This document shows, piece by piece, positions 19,083 to 26,342 of a stretch of DNA of 27,963 nucleotides. This DNA comes from a virus. Below the pieces are notes generated by a model. The model did not search any database. It saw only the letters and a list, made by a program, of their open reading frames with translations, and was not told the origin of the DNA. Position 1 is the stretch's first letter. Each line of letters opens with the position of its first letter. The DNA lies in the IMG/VR virus record IMGVR_UViG_3300007735_000569, positions 1 to 27,963 of that record; one strand, 5' to 3'. A program made the translations under genes and the position numbers.

Positions 19083-19171
19083 TTGTATACGATGATGGTT
19101 ACGATCATTATCAACCAAATAATAACAAGTATTAATACCCAAAAACTAGGTTCGTGATTTTTTAGATCCAT
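19079..19171 (-). CDS. 30-aa single-pass membrane micropeptide
   Basis: ATG at 19171, TGA at 19079, coupled by ATGA to the next gene. Nine mostly polar residues (MDLKNHEPS) are followed by one very hydrophobic helix (FWVLILVIIWLIMIVTIIVY) and a final Lys. The layout suggests a membrane micropeptide. It overlaps the upstream 38-aa gene by 26 nt in another frame. Evidence is limited to composition and coupling. Confidence 0.5.
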   Translation of the reverse strand: MDLKNHEPSFWVLILVIIWLIMIVTIIVYK

Positions 19172-19262
19172 TTTTCTTTCTCTCTTTTCCAAAGCAATCC
19201 CACTTCTTGTGATATGCTTTTAACAATTTAGCTATAGCTTTTTTATATCCAGATATAGTCAT
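19146..19262 (-). CDS. 38-aa basic mini-protein
   Basis: A short ORF starting in an ATGA overlap with the CxxC mini-protein gene and ending before a Lys-rich tail. It begins MTISGYKKAIAKLLKAYHKK and is a basic amphipathic helix followed by WDCFGKERKKNGSKKSRT. No family recognised. Nucleic-acid binding would suit the charge but is not shown. Confidence 0.48.
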   Translation of the reverse strand: MTISGYKKAIAKLLKAYHKKWDCFGKERKKNGSKKSRT

Positions 19263-19423
19263 TGTAATATCCTTTCATAGTTCATTAGTCTTTCAATATC
19301 TTTATCTTTTATTTCCCCTTGGTTATTGCAATACTTGCAATCTTTATAATCAGGTTTATTATCTCCCTGATAATAAACAGTTATATAACCATTACCTTTA
19401 CACTCTGGACATATTACTTTCAT
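19259..19423 (-). CDS. DnaJ-like CxxC zinc mini-protein
   Basis: 54 aa from the ATG at 19423, selected because AAAGGA lies 9 nt upstream; an ATG at 19441 would add six residues. The N-terminus MKVICPECKGNGYITVYYQG has C-x-x-C-x-G-x-G, and KDCKYCNNQGEIK supplies C-x-x-C-x-x-x-G, giving one DnaJ-type Zn site. The tail is a short helix (DKDIERLMNYERILQ). It is the second such protein in this operon, the other being at 15958. Confidence 0.7.
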   Translation of the reverse strand: MKVICPECKGNGYITVYYQGDNKPDYKDCKYCNNQGEIKDKDIERLMNYERILQ

Positions 19424-19739
19424 GTTTAGTTTTCCTTTCATGGTTCCAAACGATACCTAATCGTTTTAAGTTTTTTAAGTTTATAAGTTTTTTTGATTTG
19501 CTGATTACATAGTCTGGATCAAACCCTGCATGAGTACATACATCAACAAGATCTTTTGTTTTATGAGTTAACCAAAACTCTGCTGCTTTCTTATCATCAC
19601 TATTTGTGAGTTTGTTATTAAAATTAGAAAGAGCATCATACAACATTTGAGCAAGAACTGCTTTCCACAATCTTTGTTCTGGAGTTGTTTTTCTGTCCTC
19701 AACTGAAACATTTAAATTACTTTGAAGCACTTTTACCAT
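19398..19739 (-). CDS. Conserved phage protein (W-x-A-V-L-x-Q family), unknown function
   Basis: 113 aa from the ATG at 19739, preferred because GAGAAAGAG precedes it and the earlier ATG at 19760 lies inside the upstream gene. Core: TPEQRLWKAVLAQMLYDALS, AAEFWLT, DLVDVCTHAGFDPDYV, then a basic tail. The helical 'LW-x-A-V-L-x-Q-x-x-x-D-A ... D-x-x-x-V-C-x-x-A-G-x-D-P-x-x-V' pattern is one I know from many phages of Alphaproteobacteria and marine contigs; it looks like a small DNA-binding or regulatory domain but is uncharacterised. Confidence 0.75.
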   Translation of the reverse strand: MVKVLQSNLNVSVEDRKTTPEQRLWKAVLAQMLYDALSNFNNKLTNSDDKKAAEFWLTHKTKDLVDVCTHAGFDPDYVISKSKKLINLKNLKRLGIVWNHERKTKHESNMSRV

Positions 19740-19890
19740 GTAAATTCTTCTCTTTCTCATTAATTAAAATGTCTACGGTTTTAGATTTACTCATAATTGT
19801 GTTTGGCACAATTAATTTTCGTATCTTATCTAACTTGGCATAAGCCTCTTTAGATAAGGTTACATTTTTATATTTACTTATATCAGTCAT
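19717..19890 (-). CDS. Ribbon-helix-helix-like small regulator
   Basis: 57 aa from ATG 19890 to TAA 19717. Residues 7-47 fit a ribbon-helix-helix: a strand KYKNVTLS, then helix KEAYAKLDKIRKLI, a loop PNTIMSKSK and helix TVDILINEKEK. This is the layout of small Arc/CopG/VapB-type DNA-binding repressors that act as dimers. A near-consensus promoter sits immediately upstream with little space, so autoregulation is plausible. It overlaps the next gene by 23 nt. No toxin-like partner is evident, which argues against a toxin-antitoxin pair. Confidence 0.68.
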   Translation of the reverse strand: MTDISKYKNVTLSKEAYAKLDKIRKLIVPNTIMSKSKTVDILINEKEKNLHGKSASK

Positions 19891-19919
19891 TTATAACCTT
19901 TCTTTATTTGTTTTGTAGG

Positions 19920-19948
19920 ATTATAGTTTAATTTATAGTATAAGTCAA
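19920..19948 (-). promoter_or_regulatory. Near-consensus sigma70 promoter before the regulator gene
   Basis: On the minus strand TTGACT (19943-19948), exactly 17 nt, then TATAAT (19920-19925). It lies between the 44-aa basic gene and the ribbon-helix-helix gene in one of the few gaps of this operon. The upstream half contains an AT-rich imperfect inverted repeat (TATACTATAAATTAAACTATA) that could be an operator. Confidence 0.8.
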
Positions 19949-19951
19949 ATA

Positions 19952-20086
19952 CTATTTTCGACCTTGTCCATTATACACTTTTCGCGTGTTTTTTTTATTG
20001 GGTTTTTTTGAATGTCTTCCAGGCCTTTTCTTTTTGGTCCTTTTAAAAAATAAACCAGTTCCGTATGGATTACTTTTCTTTGCCAT
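19952..20086 (-). CDS. 44-aa basic mini-protein (SNPYGTGLF...RPGRHSKKPN motif)
   Basis: From ATG 20086 to TAG 19952. It begins MAKKSNPYGTGLFFKRTKKK and continues RPGRHSKKPNKKNTRKVY, ending NGQGRK. Almost half the residues are Lys or Arg. I recognise this 'NPYGTGLFFK...RPGRHSKKPN' pattern as a recurring tiny protein of marine phages, function unknown. It overlaps the zinc-ribbon gene by 17 nt. The charge implies RNA, DNA or acidic-partner binding. Confidence 0.68.
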   Translation of the reverse strand: MAKKSNPYGTGLFFKRTKKKRPGRHSKKPNKKNTRKVYNGQGRK

Positions 20087-20276
20087 ATACTATTTTGCGT
20101 GCCTTTTTATTATTCATAGGTAGATATTTAATTACACCATTTACGTGTTGTACTAATTCATCTCCACAATTTGTACACTTATAAACATTATCTAGAATAG
20201 AAACCAATGCAGCTAATTCTTTACAGCCTGGACAAATACCATGAACTATTAATGAATCAATTGTTAAATTTTTCAT
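20070..20276 (-). CDS. Zinc-ribbon protein
   Basis: 68 aa. HGICPGCKELAALVSILDNV and VYKCTNCGDELV supply two C-x-x-C knuckles 18 residues apart, the usual zinc-ribbon spacing, with a hydrophobic strand between. The C-terminus is basic (KYLPMNNKKARKIVYGKEK). Zinc ribbons of this size commonly contact nucleic acids or RNA polymerase; the specific partner here is unknown. It is coupled to the M15 peptidase gene by a 4-nt overlap. Confidence 0.75.
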   Translation of the reverse strand: MKNLTIDSLIVHGICPGCKELAALVSILDNVYKCTNCGDELVQHVNGVIKYLPMNNKKARKIVYGKEK

Positions 20277-20734
20277 ATCATTGATGAATATACAACTTTA
20301 CCATTCTCTTTACTAGCTTTTAAATATTGTTTTCTATTTGGTTTATCAATAGTATAACTGCAGTGTATCCATCCAGAGTTAGGGTCATTGGGTGTCCAAA
20401 ACTCTAATATACATTGATCGTAATCAAGATTTTTTACGATCCAATCACTTACTTCCTTATTATGTATGCCAAACAGTTCAAAATCTGCTGCTTCACCACG
20501 GGTGTGTTGGCTGCTTGAAGATGAACCAATAGCTTCACATAAGGCTGCAGATCTATAACCTGAAGAAATAGATACTGGAATTTTAAAATGATTTCTGATT
20601 GGTTGTAATATATTTTTACAAAGTAATATTAAATTAGTAATGTGTTCGTCACTAGGTTCATTTGAAATACCAAGTCTAATTGCTTCTTGAGACTTTGTTA
20701 ATTCATCCAATGTAAAATTTTCACTTAACTTCAT
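20273..20734 (-). CDS. Peptidase M15-type endolysin (D-Ala-D-Ala carboxypeptidase-like)
   Basis: 153 aa, the size of a single-domain M15A enzyme. SSGYRS precedes SQHTRGEAADF with His77 and Asp84, and WIH supplies His124: the H-x(6)-D ... H zinc triad of the family. The early FTLDELTKS and LQPIRNHF blocks are also typical. The enzyme would cut peptide cross-links of peptidoglycan. It has no signal peptide, so it needs the holin for access to the wall. It overlaps the glucosaminidase gene by 14 nt, forming a two-enzyme lysis unit. Confidence 0.92.
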   Translation of the reverse strand: MKLSENFTLDELTKSQEAIRLGISNEPSDEHITNLILLCKNILQPIRNHFKIPVSISSGYRSAALCEAIGSSSSSQHTRGEAADFELFGIHNKEVSDWIVKNLDYDQCILEFWTPNDPNSGWIHCSYTIDKPNRKQYLKASKENGKVVYSSMI

Positions 20735-21326
20735 TTCTTAATTTAACTATAACCTCAATAACATGTTTTTCATATTCTTTGTTTGTAGAAAAATTATCTA
20801 AAGCTTTTGCCATTGCAATAGGATTTTTATTACCTGTTATTTCTCTAATTTTTCTAAACTCTGCATACACTCTTTTTGTATTTAGAATTTCTATATAATA
20901 TCTAACAGATTCGCACTTGTTTTTAAAGACTCTTACACGCCAATCTATTGTATCTGGTTGTTTATGTGGTAACATACCCTCTTTTGACCATACACGTATA
21001 CCAAACAGGTTATGACCTTCTCGTGCAAACCGAGATGTTCCATAGTTAGATTCAACAATAGCCTGCGCTATTATTAGTTCTGTGTTAACTCTTTGACGTC
21101 TTGGAATGTTGAAATTTAGATAATTGATACAGTTATTAAGGGAGGAGATGAATTCTTTGTTGTTTGAGTACTCAAACCTTGGGACACCAAACCCAAGTTT
21201 TATGGCCCAGTTAACCGTTTCGGTCTGGACCTTCCTCTTGGCGGCGGGGTTGGGAAAGAATGTACCTAATACAAATGCTATTAGAGCTACTATCAAATAC
21301 TTTATTAGAGTAATCTTTGTTATCAT
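20721..21326 (-). CDS. Membrane-anchored glucosaminidase (Bax-like)
   Basis: 201 aa. Residues 5-24 form a signal-anchor helix (TLIKYLIVALIAFVLGTFF). The catalytic domain has LIIAQAIVESNYGTSRFARE with the likely general-acid Glu92, then GHNLFGIRVW, a WRVRVF strand and YFI-type helices, as in glucosaminidase-superfamily (endo-beta-N-acetylglucosaminidase) enzymes. It would cut glycan strands in the periplasm, tethered to the inner membrane. The signal-anchor suggests Sec export independent of the holin. It lies beside an M15 endopeptidase of complementary specificity. Confidence 0.88.
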   Translation of the reverse strand: MITKITLIKYLIVALIAFVLGTFFPNPAAKRKVQTETVNWAIKLGFGVPRFEYSNNKEFISSLNNCINYLNFNIPRRQRVNTELIIAQAIVESNYGTSRFAREGHNLFGIRVWSKEGMLPHKQPDTIDWRVRVFKNKCESVRYYIEILNTKRVYAEFRKIREITGNKNPIAMAKALDNFSTNKEYEKHVIEVIVKLRNEVK

Positions 21327-21379
21327 AACATTTACAGTGATTTAAGAGGCAGCATCCAACTGCGAGGTTGTTAATACAA

Positions 21380-21592
21380 TTAGTCTTGTTTAACTTCTTT
21401 AATTCGTTTGACGCCATGTTTATCAGTTTCTATAATGGCTTTTACTTCTTTACAGCTCCAGTTTACATTAGTGCCTGGGTCTCGTTCTACTTTTCTTTTT
21501 TGTTCCAAACATTCTGCAAGATTATTTTTTGGAGAATATCCTTCTAATTTATCTCCCATATACATCAATAATGCAAATACTATTTCAATCAT
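21380..21592 (-). CDS. Small lysis-cluster protein with hydrophobic N-terminus
   Basis: 70 aa. The first 12 residues (MIEIVFALLMYM) are hydrophobic, followed by a charged region with two Cys (NLAECLEQKRKVE; VNWSCKEVKAI) and a basic tail. This could be a short signal peptide with an exported, disulfide-bonded domain. I recall similar 'E-C-L-x-x-K-R ... C' proteins from marine phages with unknown role. Its location between the membrane coiled-coil gene and the glucosaminidase suggests a lysis accessory such as an outer spanin, which is unproven. Confidence 0.65.
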   Translation of the reverse strand: MIEIVFALLMYMGDKLEGYSPKNNLAECLEQKRKVERDPGTNVNWSCKEVKAIIETDKHGVKRIKEVKQD

Positions 21593-21942
21593 TACTTACC
21601 TCGTAATGAATCTAATTCTTTTTCTAATTTATCTACTTTCTTTTCTAATTGAGCTATTAATACTTTAGTGTGAACGTTTTCTTCTAATTGTTTAGAGTGT
21701 TTGTCTAATGCTTTAGCTTGATATTCAATTAACATATACATCTCTTGATTTTTTGGAGTTTGTTCTGCCTTCTTTAAAAGGTCTTGTGCCATTAATTTTT
21801 CATTAGTTTCAAGTCTATTAAGCCTTTCAACAATACCAAAATAAGTCCACACTGCTACAACAATAGCAGATACAATAGCAACTATATTTTTAATAGGTAG
21901 TGCTACACTTGTTTGATCACTTAATTTAAATTCACTGCTCAT
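21592..21942 (-). CDS. Membrane-anchored coiled-coil protein (possible inner spanin or lysis accessory)
   Basis: 116 aa. A transmembrane helix at about 18-38 (IKNIVAIVSAIVVAVWTYFG) is followed by a coiled coil (about 40-115) rich in Lys, Glu, Leu and Gln. A single N-terminal TM with a periplasmic coiled coil is the architecture of inner spanins, but also of other tail-anchored lysis proteins. It is next to the 70-aa Cys protein and the two wall hydrolases. The spanin reading is inference; Gram-negative host would be required. Confidence 0.7.
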   Translation of the reverse strand: MSSEFKLSDQTSVALPIKNIVAIVSAIVVAVWTYFGIVERLNRLETNEKLMAQDLLKKAEQTPKNQEMYMLIEYQAKALDKHSKQLEENVHTKVLIAQLEKKVDKLEKELDSLRGK

Positions 21943-22589
21943 TTATCCTCCACTTGATAGAACATATCATCCGTATCATCTGTTTTCCAGTCTTTATTTT
22001 CTACGTTCCACTCTGTAGTTTGTACTTTATAATCCGGCCAATGTGTTGAAGTTGTAAAGCTAGGAATACTCCACAAAATACGATTATTAGGCTGAGCTGC
22101 AAAATTGCCGTTATCAAGAGCCAATACATGAGCACACTTATGCTGATCGGGAATTTCAGAATGTTCAGTATCGATGATATTAGGTTCCGGATGAGCCCAA
22201 TCAATTGTGAATAAATATTCTCCATAAATAAATTTTTTATCTTTGTTTAAATATTTACAACGTTGTCCTATTAAAAAATCAAAAGTAGTAATAGCAGGAT
22301 AATAACTAAATGAATTCCACAACTCAAGATCGTCGAGAGTTTGATGTTCCATTTGTGATTGATGCATAGTACCGCTGCTTCTTCTTTGAATAAAAGCAGA
22401 GATAGGAAGCCTCCAGTATATTGCACCATTCGTAAGTAAAGCATGAAATAAGATTGCACGCCCTGGAATACTTGCAATAGCAAAGACCACACAATCTTCA
22501 GTTTCGCCTTGATGTTTTCGTAAGTCATATAAATACTCCCTTCGTATTTTACAATAAATCGGTGGTATATTTGCATTTAAATATGCCAT
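21939..22589 (-). CDS. Conserved phage protein beside DNA polymerase, unknown function
   Basis: 216 aa from the ATG at 22589; a TTG two codons earlier overlaps the polymerase stop. It begins MAYLNANIPPIYCKIRREYL and has blocks rich in Trp, Cys and aromatic residues: HQGETEDCVVFAIASIPGRA, LLTNGAIYWRLPISAF, ELWNSFSYYPAITTFDFLIG, and a His-rich centre (YLFTIDWAHPEPNIIDTEHS). The pattern 'IYC-x-I-R ... G-x-x-x-x-C-x-V-F-x-I-x-S-x-P-G-R-A' is familiar from marine phages where it lies beside polA, but no function has been assigned to my knowledge. The last residues are acidic. Confidence 0.78.
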   Translation of the reverse strand: MAYLNANIPPIYCKIRREYLYDLRKHQGETEDCVVFAIASIPGRAILFHALLTNGAIYWRLPISAFIQRRSSGTMHQSQMEHQTLDDLELWNSFSYYPAITTFDFLIGQRCKYLNKDKKFIYGEYLFTIDWAHPEPNIIDTEHSEIPDQHKCAHVLALDNGNFAAQPNNRILWSIPSFTTSTHWPDYKVQTTEWNVENKDWKTDDTDDMFYQVEDK

Positions 22590-22591
22590 AA

Positions 22592-24526
22592 TCAATCATA
22601 AATATCTCCCCATGTTTCACCGCTTTCATAATCTACCTTGTTGGGGATTTCCAAAGGTACGGCGTTTTCCATTATTTCAATAATCTTTTTAGCTTGATTA
22701 TCATCTACAACAGAAATATCTAGTTCATCATGTATTTGAATATGTGGAATAATTCCTTCTTTATATAAATCTAACATTGCTTTTTTTGTCATATCAGCAG
22801 CAGATCCTTGTATTAATTTGTTTAATGCTTTGTATGTAAAACATCTTTTAATCTTAGGTTCATCTTCAAGTTGTTTCATCTTTTTTTCATTATTTATTAC
22901 ATCAGGATATTTTAAAATATAATTATCTTTAAATTTTTTAATAGCTTCATCTCTTGTCATAGGAGTTGACATGGTTCCCATTCTAAATTCATCTATTTCC
23001 CATTTATCAAATCTACATCTTCTTCCTAAAATTGTTTTAATATATCCATTTTGATTTGCTAATCTTGAAGTATGATTCATAAGTTCTTTTACAAATGGAA
23101 CGTTATCGTGATATTGATTAAATAAATTTTCTGCCTCTGCTTTTGTAGATAATCCAAGTTCAGCTTGTAATTTTGCTTTACCCATTCCATAAAATAATCC
23201 AAGATTAATTGTTTTAGCTTGGCTTCTAGATATACCAGCCATATCGGCAACAGTTTGATGGAAGTCTACGTTGTTGTTATTAAATTTATCTACAATGTTT
23301 GCAACAGCTTCATCATCACAAATAGGAGCTTCTGTGGCTGCATAATGTACAACAAGTCTTGGTTCTTGCTGTGAATAGTCAAAACATCCCCACTTATGAC
23401 CTTCTTCTGGTATAAATAATGATCTTATCATAGGTCCTAAATCTTTATTTCTTGCAGGTATTTGTTGTAAATTTGGATTAGAATAACTAAATCTCCCTGT
23501 AACAGTTCCACCTACGTCAGATCTAATTGGATTGATATCAGCATGAATACGTCCATTATGATTAAATCTTAATATAGTATCAATAAAAGTTGTATGAGCC
23601 TTATTGATTTCTCTTGCTTTAGCAATCATTTGTACTATTGGATGTTTATGTTCTTGTAAAAAATTTTTCGTAAAGGATGGTGCTAATGATTTTTCGGTTC
23701 TTTCATAAGGTAAACGAAGTTCTTCAAAAACTTTTGCAATGGACCTTGCAGCCCAAATCTGGGGCTCTATCCCTGTTTTTTGTTTTACTTTTAATAGTAA
23801 GTCTTTTTCTTGTAATGTTAGCTTTTGTTTCAGGAGTTTTGCTTTTTCTACATCGACTCGGACTCCTTTAAATTTCATATCAATTAAACATGGAAACAAG
23901 TCTGTTTCTAATTTAAATATATTTTTTAATTTTTGTGATTCTATTTCTTTACTTAATACTTTAAATAATTCTAATGTAAGTTCAGCATCTTTTTCTGCAT
24001 AAGAACCTACGTACATTGCTGGTAATTTATACATTTCAGATTTAGGATCTATACCCCAGGACTGTGCCGCTTCATTTAATGCTGCTTCATTTTTTGTTTT
24101 ACCTAAATAATCAAATGAAACACTATTTAACGAATACCATAACCTATTCTCATCAATCAAAGATGTCATAACCATAGTATCTATAATTTCTCCTTTAATT
24201 TGGATGCCCGCTGCTCGAAGCCAGCACACATCATACATTGCATTGTGAAATAATTTTGTATTAGGTGCAGCACAAACTTCTTTAATCCAATTTAAAACTT
24301 TATCTTTTTCTAAATTACCGCCACCTTCATGAGCAATTGGATAATATCCAGACCATCCATCAACAGCTACAGCAATTCCTACAATGTTACCTTTACCTCG
24401 TATAGCTCCTGATCCCATTGATTTAAGTTCTGGATCTTTAGTTTCCAAATCAATAGCAACATGACTGTAACCTTTTAGGTTTGGAAAATTTTCTGGACAA
24501 ATCCATTCTTTCTGAGCTTCAAACAT
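22592..24526 (-). CDS. polA: Family A DNA polymerase with 3'-5' exonuclease
   Basis: 644 aa; no 5'-3' exonuclease domain. Exo I Asp26/Glu28 (AIDLETK), Exo II Asn95...Asp99 (HNAMYDV) and Exo III Tyr176...Asp180 (YAEKD) indicate active proofreading. The polymerase has motif A with Asp383 (CFDYSQQEPR), motif B with Lys438 and Tyr446 (AKTINLGLFYG) and motif C with His599-Asp600-Glu601. The residue after Asn441 is Leu442, matching E. coli position 762. An extra 50-60 residues lie between motif B and C (about 505-570). It is the phage replicative polymerase, next to the helicase and primase. Confidence 0.97.
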   Translation of the reverse strand: MFEAQKEWICPENFPNLKGYSHVAIDLETKDPELKSMGSGAIRGKGNIVGIAVAVDGWSGYYPIAHEGGGNLEKDKVLNWIKEVCAAPNTKLFHNAMYDVCWLRAAGIQIKGEIIDTMVMTSLIDENRLWYSLNSVSFDYLGKTKNEAALNEAAQSWGIDPKSEMYKLPAMYVGSYAEKDAELTLELFKVLSKEIESQKLKNIFKLETDLFPCLIDMKFKGVRVDVEKAKLLKQKLTLQEKDLLLKVKQKTGIEPQIWAARSIAKVFEELRLPYERTEKSLAPSFTKNFLQEHKHPIVQMIAKAREINKAHTTFIDTILRFNHNGRIHADINPIRSDVGGTVTGRFSYSNPNLQQIPARNKDLGPMIRSLFIPEEGHKWGCFDYSQQEPRLVVHYAATEAPICDDEAVANIVDKFNNNNVDFHQTVADMAGISRSQAKTINLGLFYGMGKAKLQAELGLSTKAEAENLFNQYHDNVPFVKELMNHTSRLANQNGYIKTILGRRCRFDKWEIDEFRMGTMSTPMTRDEAIKKFKDNYILKYPDVINNEKKMKQLEDEPKIKRCFTYKALNKLIQGSAADMTKKAMLDLYKEGIIPHIQIHDELDISVVDDNQAKKIIEIMENAVPLEIPNKVDYESGETWGDIYD

Positions 24527-24613
24527 TTATATTAATACCATAATTAAAAAACAATATATGCATAAGACTGTAAATAATCCTAAATCAAATACTAACATTC
24601 TTCTTCCTCTCAT
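24527..24613 (-). CDS. 28-aa membrane micropeptide upstream of polA
   Basis: ATG at 24613 overlaps the stop of the DUF3310 gene (ATGA), and TAA at 24527 abuts the polymerase ATG. After MRGRRM comes one hydrophobic helix (LVFDLGLFTVLCIYCFLIMV). The basic start and hydrophobic remainder predict a single-pass inner-membrane peptide with N-in topology. It fills the only gap between two replication genes without spare bases, supporting translation. Function unknown. Confidence 0.52.
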   Translation of the reverse strand: MRGRRMLVFDLGLFTVLCIYCFLIMVLI

Positions 24614-24825
24614 TGATCATAGTCTCTTTCTATGATCATCTGTATGTAATGGATTGCTTTTAACAAATCCTGTTTCTTTCCTTTATCCTGGTGCCTGCAA
24701 ATATATTTAATTGCATTACCTTCTGCAAATAGTATCTTATTCTCATTTATAAATCTAGAAGGCTGTATTTTATATTTTTTATAATGTGAACCTCCTATTT
24801 GTTTAAAGAACGCATTATTAGTCAT
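24610..24825 (-). CDS. DUF3310 protein (T7 gp1.7-like nucleotide kinase family)
   Basis: 71 aa. GGSHYKKYKIQPSRFINENK and FAEGNAIKYICRHQDKGKKQ, then DLLKAIHYIQMIIE match the compact DUF3310 family almost block by block. The T7 member, gp1.7, was reported as a nucleotide kinase phosphorylating dTMP and dGMP, but most relatives are untested. The protein is short, at the usual minimal domain length. Position between helicase and polymerase agrees with a role in nucleotide supply or replication. Confidence 0.86.
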   Translation of the reverse strand: MTNNAFFKQIGGSHYKKYKIQPSRFINENKILFAEGNAIKYICRHQDKGKKQDLLKAIHYIQMIIERDYDQ

Positions 24826-26342
24826 ATTGGGTCTCCTACGTTGTAAACATATTCTTCAGTTGGTTGCATGATATATAAGTTCTCCTTTGTTCTGGTTACA
24901 CCTACAAAAAACAATCTGTGTTCTGGGTTCGGATTTTTTCTTGCTGATTCATAAATGACCCTTTCAAGATCAGTAAATAAAACAACATTGTCGCATTCTT
25001 CTCCTTTTACACCATGTATTGTAGATACCTTAATTCTTGGCGGATTAAATAAATCATCACCATTTGCTAATAATGATTTAATATATAATTTACTTTCTTC
25101 CGGAATATTTAATTTTTCCCAACTCCCGTATATTTCTAATCCATGATCCATTCTAAGATCATCTAAATCTACATAATCAACATTTTCTAATGATTTACCT
25201 TCTGAAAAACCTCTTCTTACATGTTTAAGTTTATAACTTAAATATTCATAAATTAATTTTGCATCTTCACCACTAACAGTTGCTCCTTCATTTAATCTAA
25301 TCCATATTCTATAAACTTTTAATAGTAAATTCGGTAATAACTCATTGATTTTACTATCAAATCTTAGGTTTAAAGAAGTTAAATGATTTCTTATTGGAAC
25401 TAACATTGGATTAGTTCTAGCCAATATCATCCAATTTCCAGAACTAAAATCTATATTATCTATGTATTGATTATAGAATACTTTACCCTCAGCATCTCTT
25501 GGTTTCCAATCTTTAATCATTCTGTTATCAATATTTTCTAAAATACTTATTGCTACTTTATGAACTGATCTTGGGACTCTTCTTGATTCTATTCTTGGAT
25601 CTTTTTTGCCTTGTAAATTTATAAATATATTTTCATCAGCACCTTGAAACGTATAGATTGTCTGATCGTCATCCCCTGCAATGTAAGATCTTTTACATTT
25701 TGATTCAATGTAAAAAAACATATCCCATTGCAGAGGATTTAGATCCTGCGCTTCATCAAGAAAGACAACATCGAGTGGAGGACATTTATCTTTCTCAACA
25801 AACTGTTTAATCATATCGGAATATTCAATCATTCCTGTTTGTTTTTTATATGATTCTAAATCGGCATTAATCTGTTCTGTTAACCATACATCAACAAAAT
25901 GTTGTAAATCTAATTCTATTGCAGCATCAACAATTGGAATCTTTTTTGCTTTAGAATATTCTATGATTTTCATGTGATTGTTTTTATATTGTGGAATTCC
26001 AGAATCGTTAATGTAGGATTCAAAAGACATATCTTTACATATTTGTGAAAAATTTTTAAATGAATTCCATTTTTTACCTTTTAATAATCTAGTACTAGTA
26101 TCTATGTTTAATTCCCTAGTTCCTAAAGAATGCATAGTACATATGTATGGAAATTCTTTTACTTGAGGAAATGTAAAAAATATTCTTTTTTTAGCTTCGT
26201 TTGTTGCCGCGTTACTAAATGTTAAATAAGCTATTTTATCTGCAGAAGTTTTATATTCTTCAAGTTCTTTTTTTAAATAATTATTTATTAAATGATAGGT
26301 TTTCCCTGTTCCAGGAGGTCCTGGAATAATTATTCTATTCAT
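24822..26342 (-). CDS. SF1 UvrD/Rep-like DNA helicase
   Basis: 506 aa. Walker A PGPPGTGKT (residues 7-15); motif Ia YLTFSNAA (39-46); Walker B LDEAQD (195-200); motif III GDDDQTIYTFQGAD (223-236); a motif V-like STIHGVKGEECDNVVLF; and motif VI FFVGVTRTKENLYI near the C-terminus. This is the full SF1A set, although the protein is shorter than UvrD (about 720 aa), so accessory subdomains are reduced. It likely unwinds DNA 3' to 5' for the neighbouring polymerase. Both ends overlap neighbours by 4 nt. Confidence 0.94.
   Translation of the reverse strand: MNRIIIPGPPGTGKTYHLINNYLKKELEEYKTSADKIAYLTFSNAATNEAKKRIFFTFPQVKEFPYICTMHSLGTRELNIDTSTRLLKGKKWNSFKNFSQICKDMSFESYINDSGIPQYKNNHMKIIEYSKAKKIPIVDAAIELDLQHFVDVWLTEQINADLESYKKQTGMIEYSDMIKQFVEKDKCPPLDVVFLDEAQDLNPLQWDMFFYIESKCKRSYIAGDDDQTIYTFQGADENIFINLQGKKDPRIESRRVPRSVHKVAISILENIDNRMIKDWKPRDAEGKVFYNQYIDNIDFSSGNWMILARTNPMLVPIRNHLTSLNLRFDSKINELLPNLLLKVYRIWIRLNEGATVSGEDAKLIYEYLSYKLKHVRRGFSEGKSLENVDYVDLDDLRMDHGLEIYGSWEKLNIPEESKLYIKSLLANGDDLFNPPRIKVSTIHGVKGEECDNVVLFTDLERVIYESARKNPNPEHRLFFVGVTRTKENLYIMQPTEEYVYNVGDPI

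Noticed and set aside
19717-19890. Antitoxin of a toxin-antitoxin pair
   Set aside because: The RHH-like protein has no adjacent gene with a toxin motif (PIN, RelE or MazF-like); a phage regulator is simpler.
21211-21417. 68-aa minus-strand ORF with several Cys between lysis genes
   Set aside because: More than half overlaps the glucosaminidase gene in another frame, and it has no clear ribosome site; the remaining 53-bp gap is too short to support a gene.
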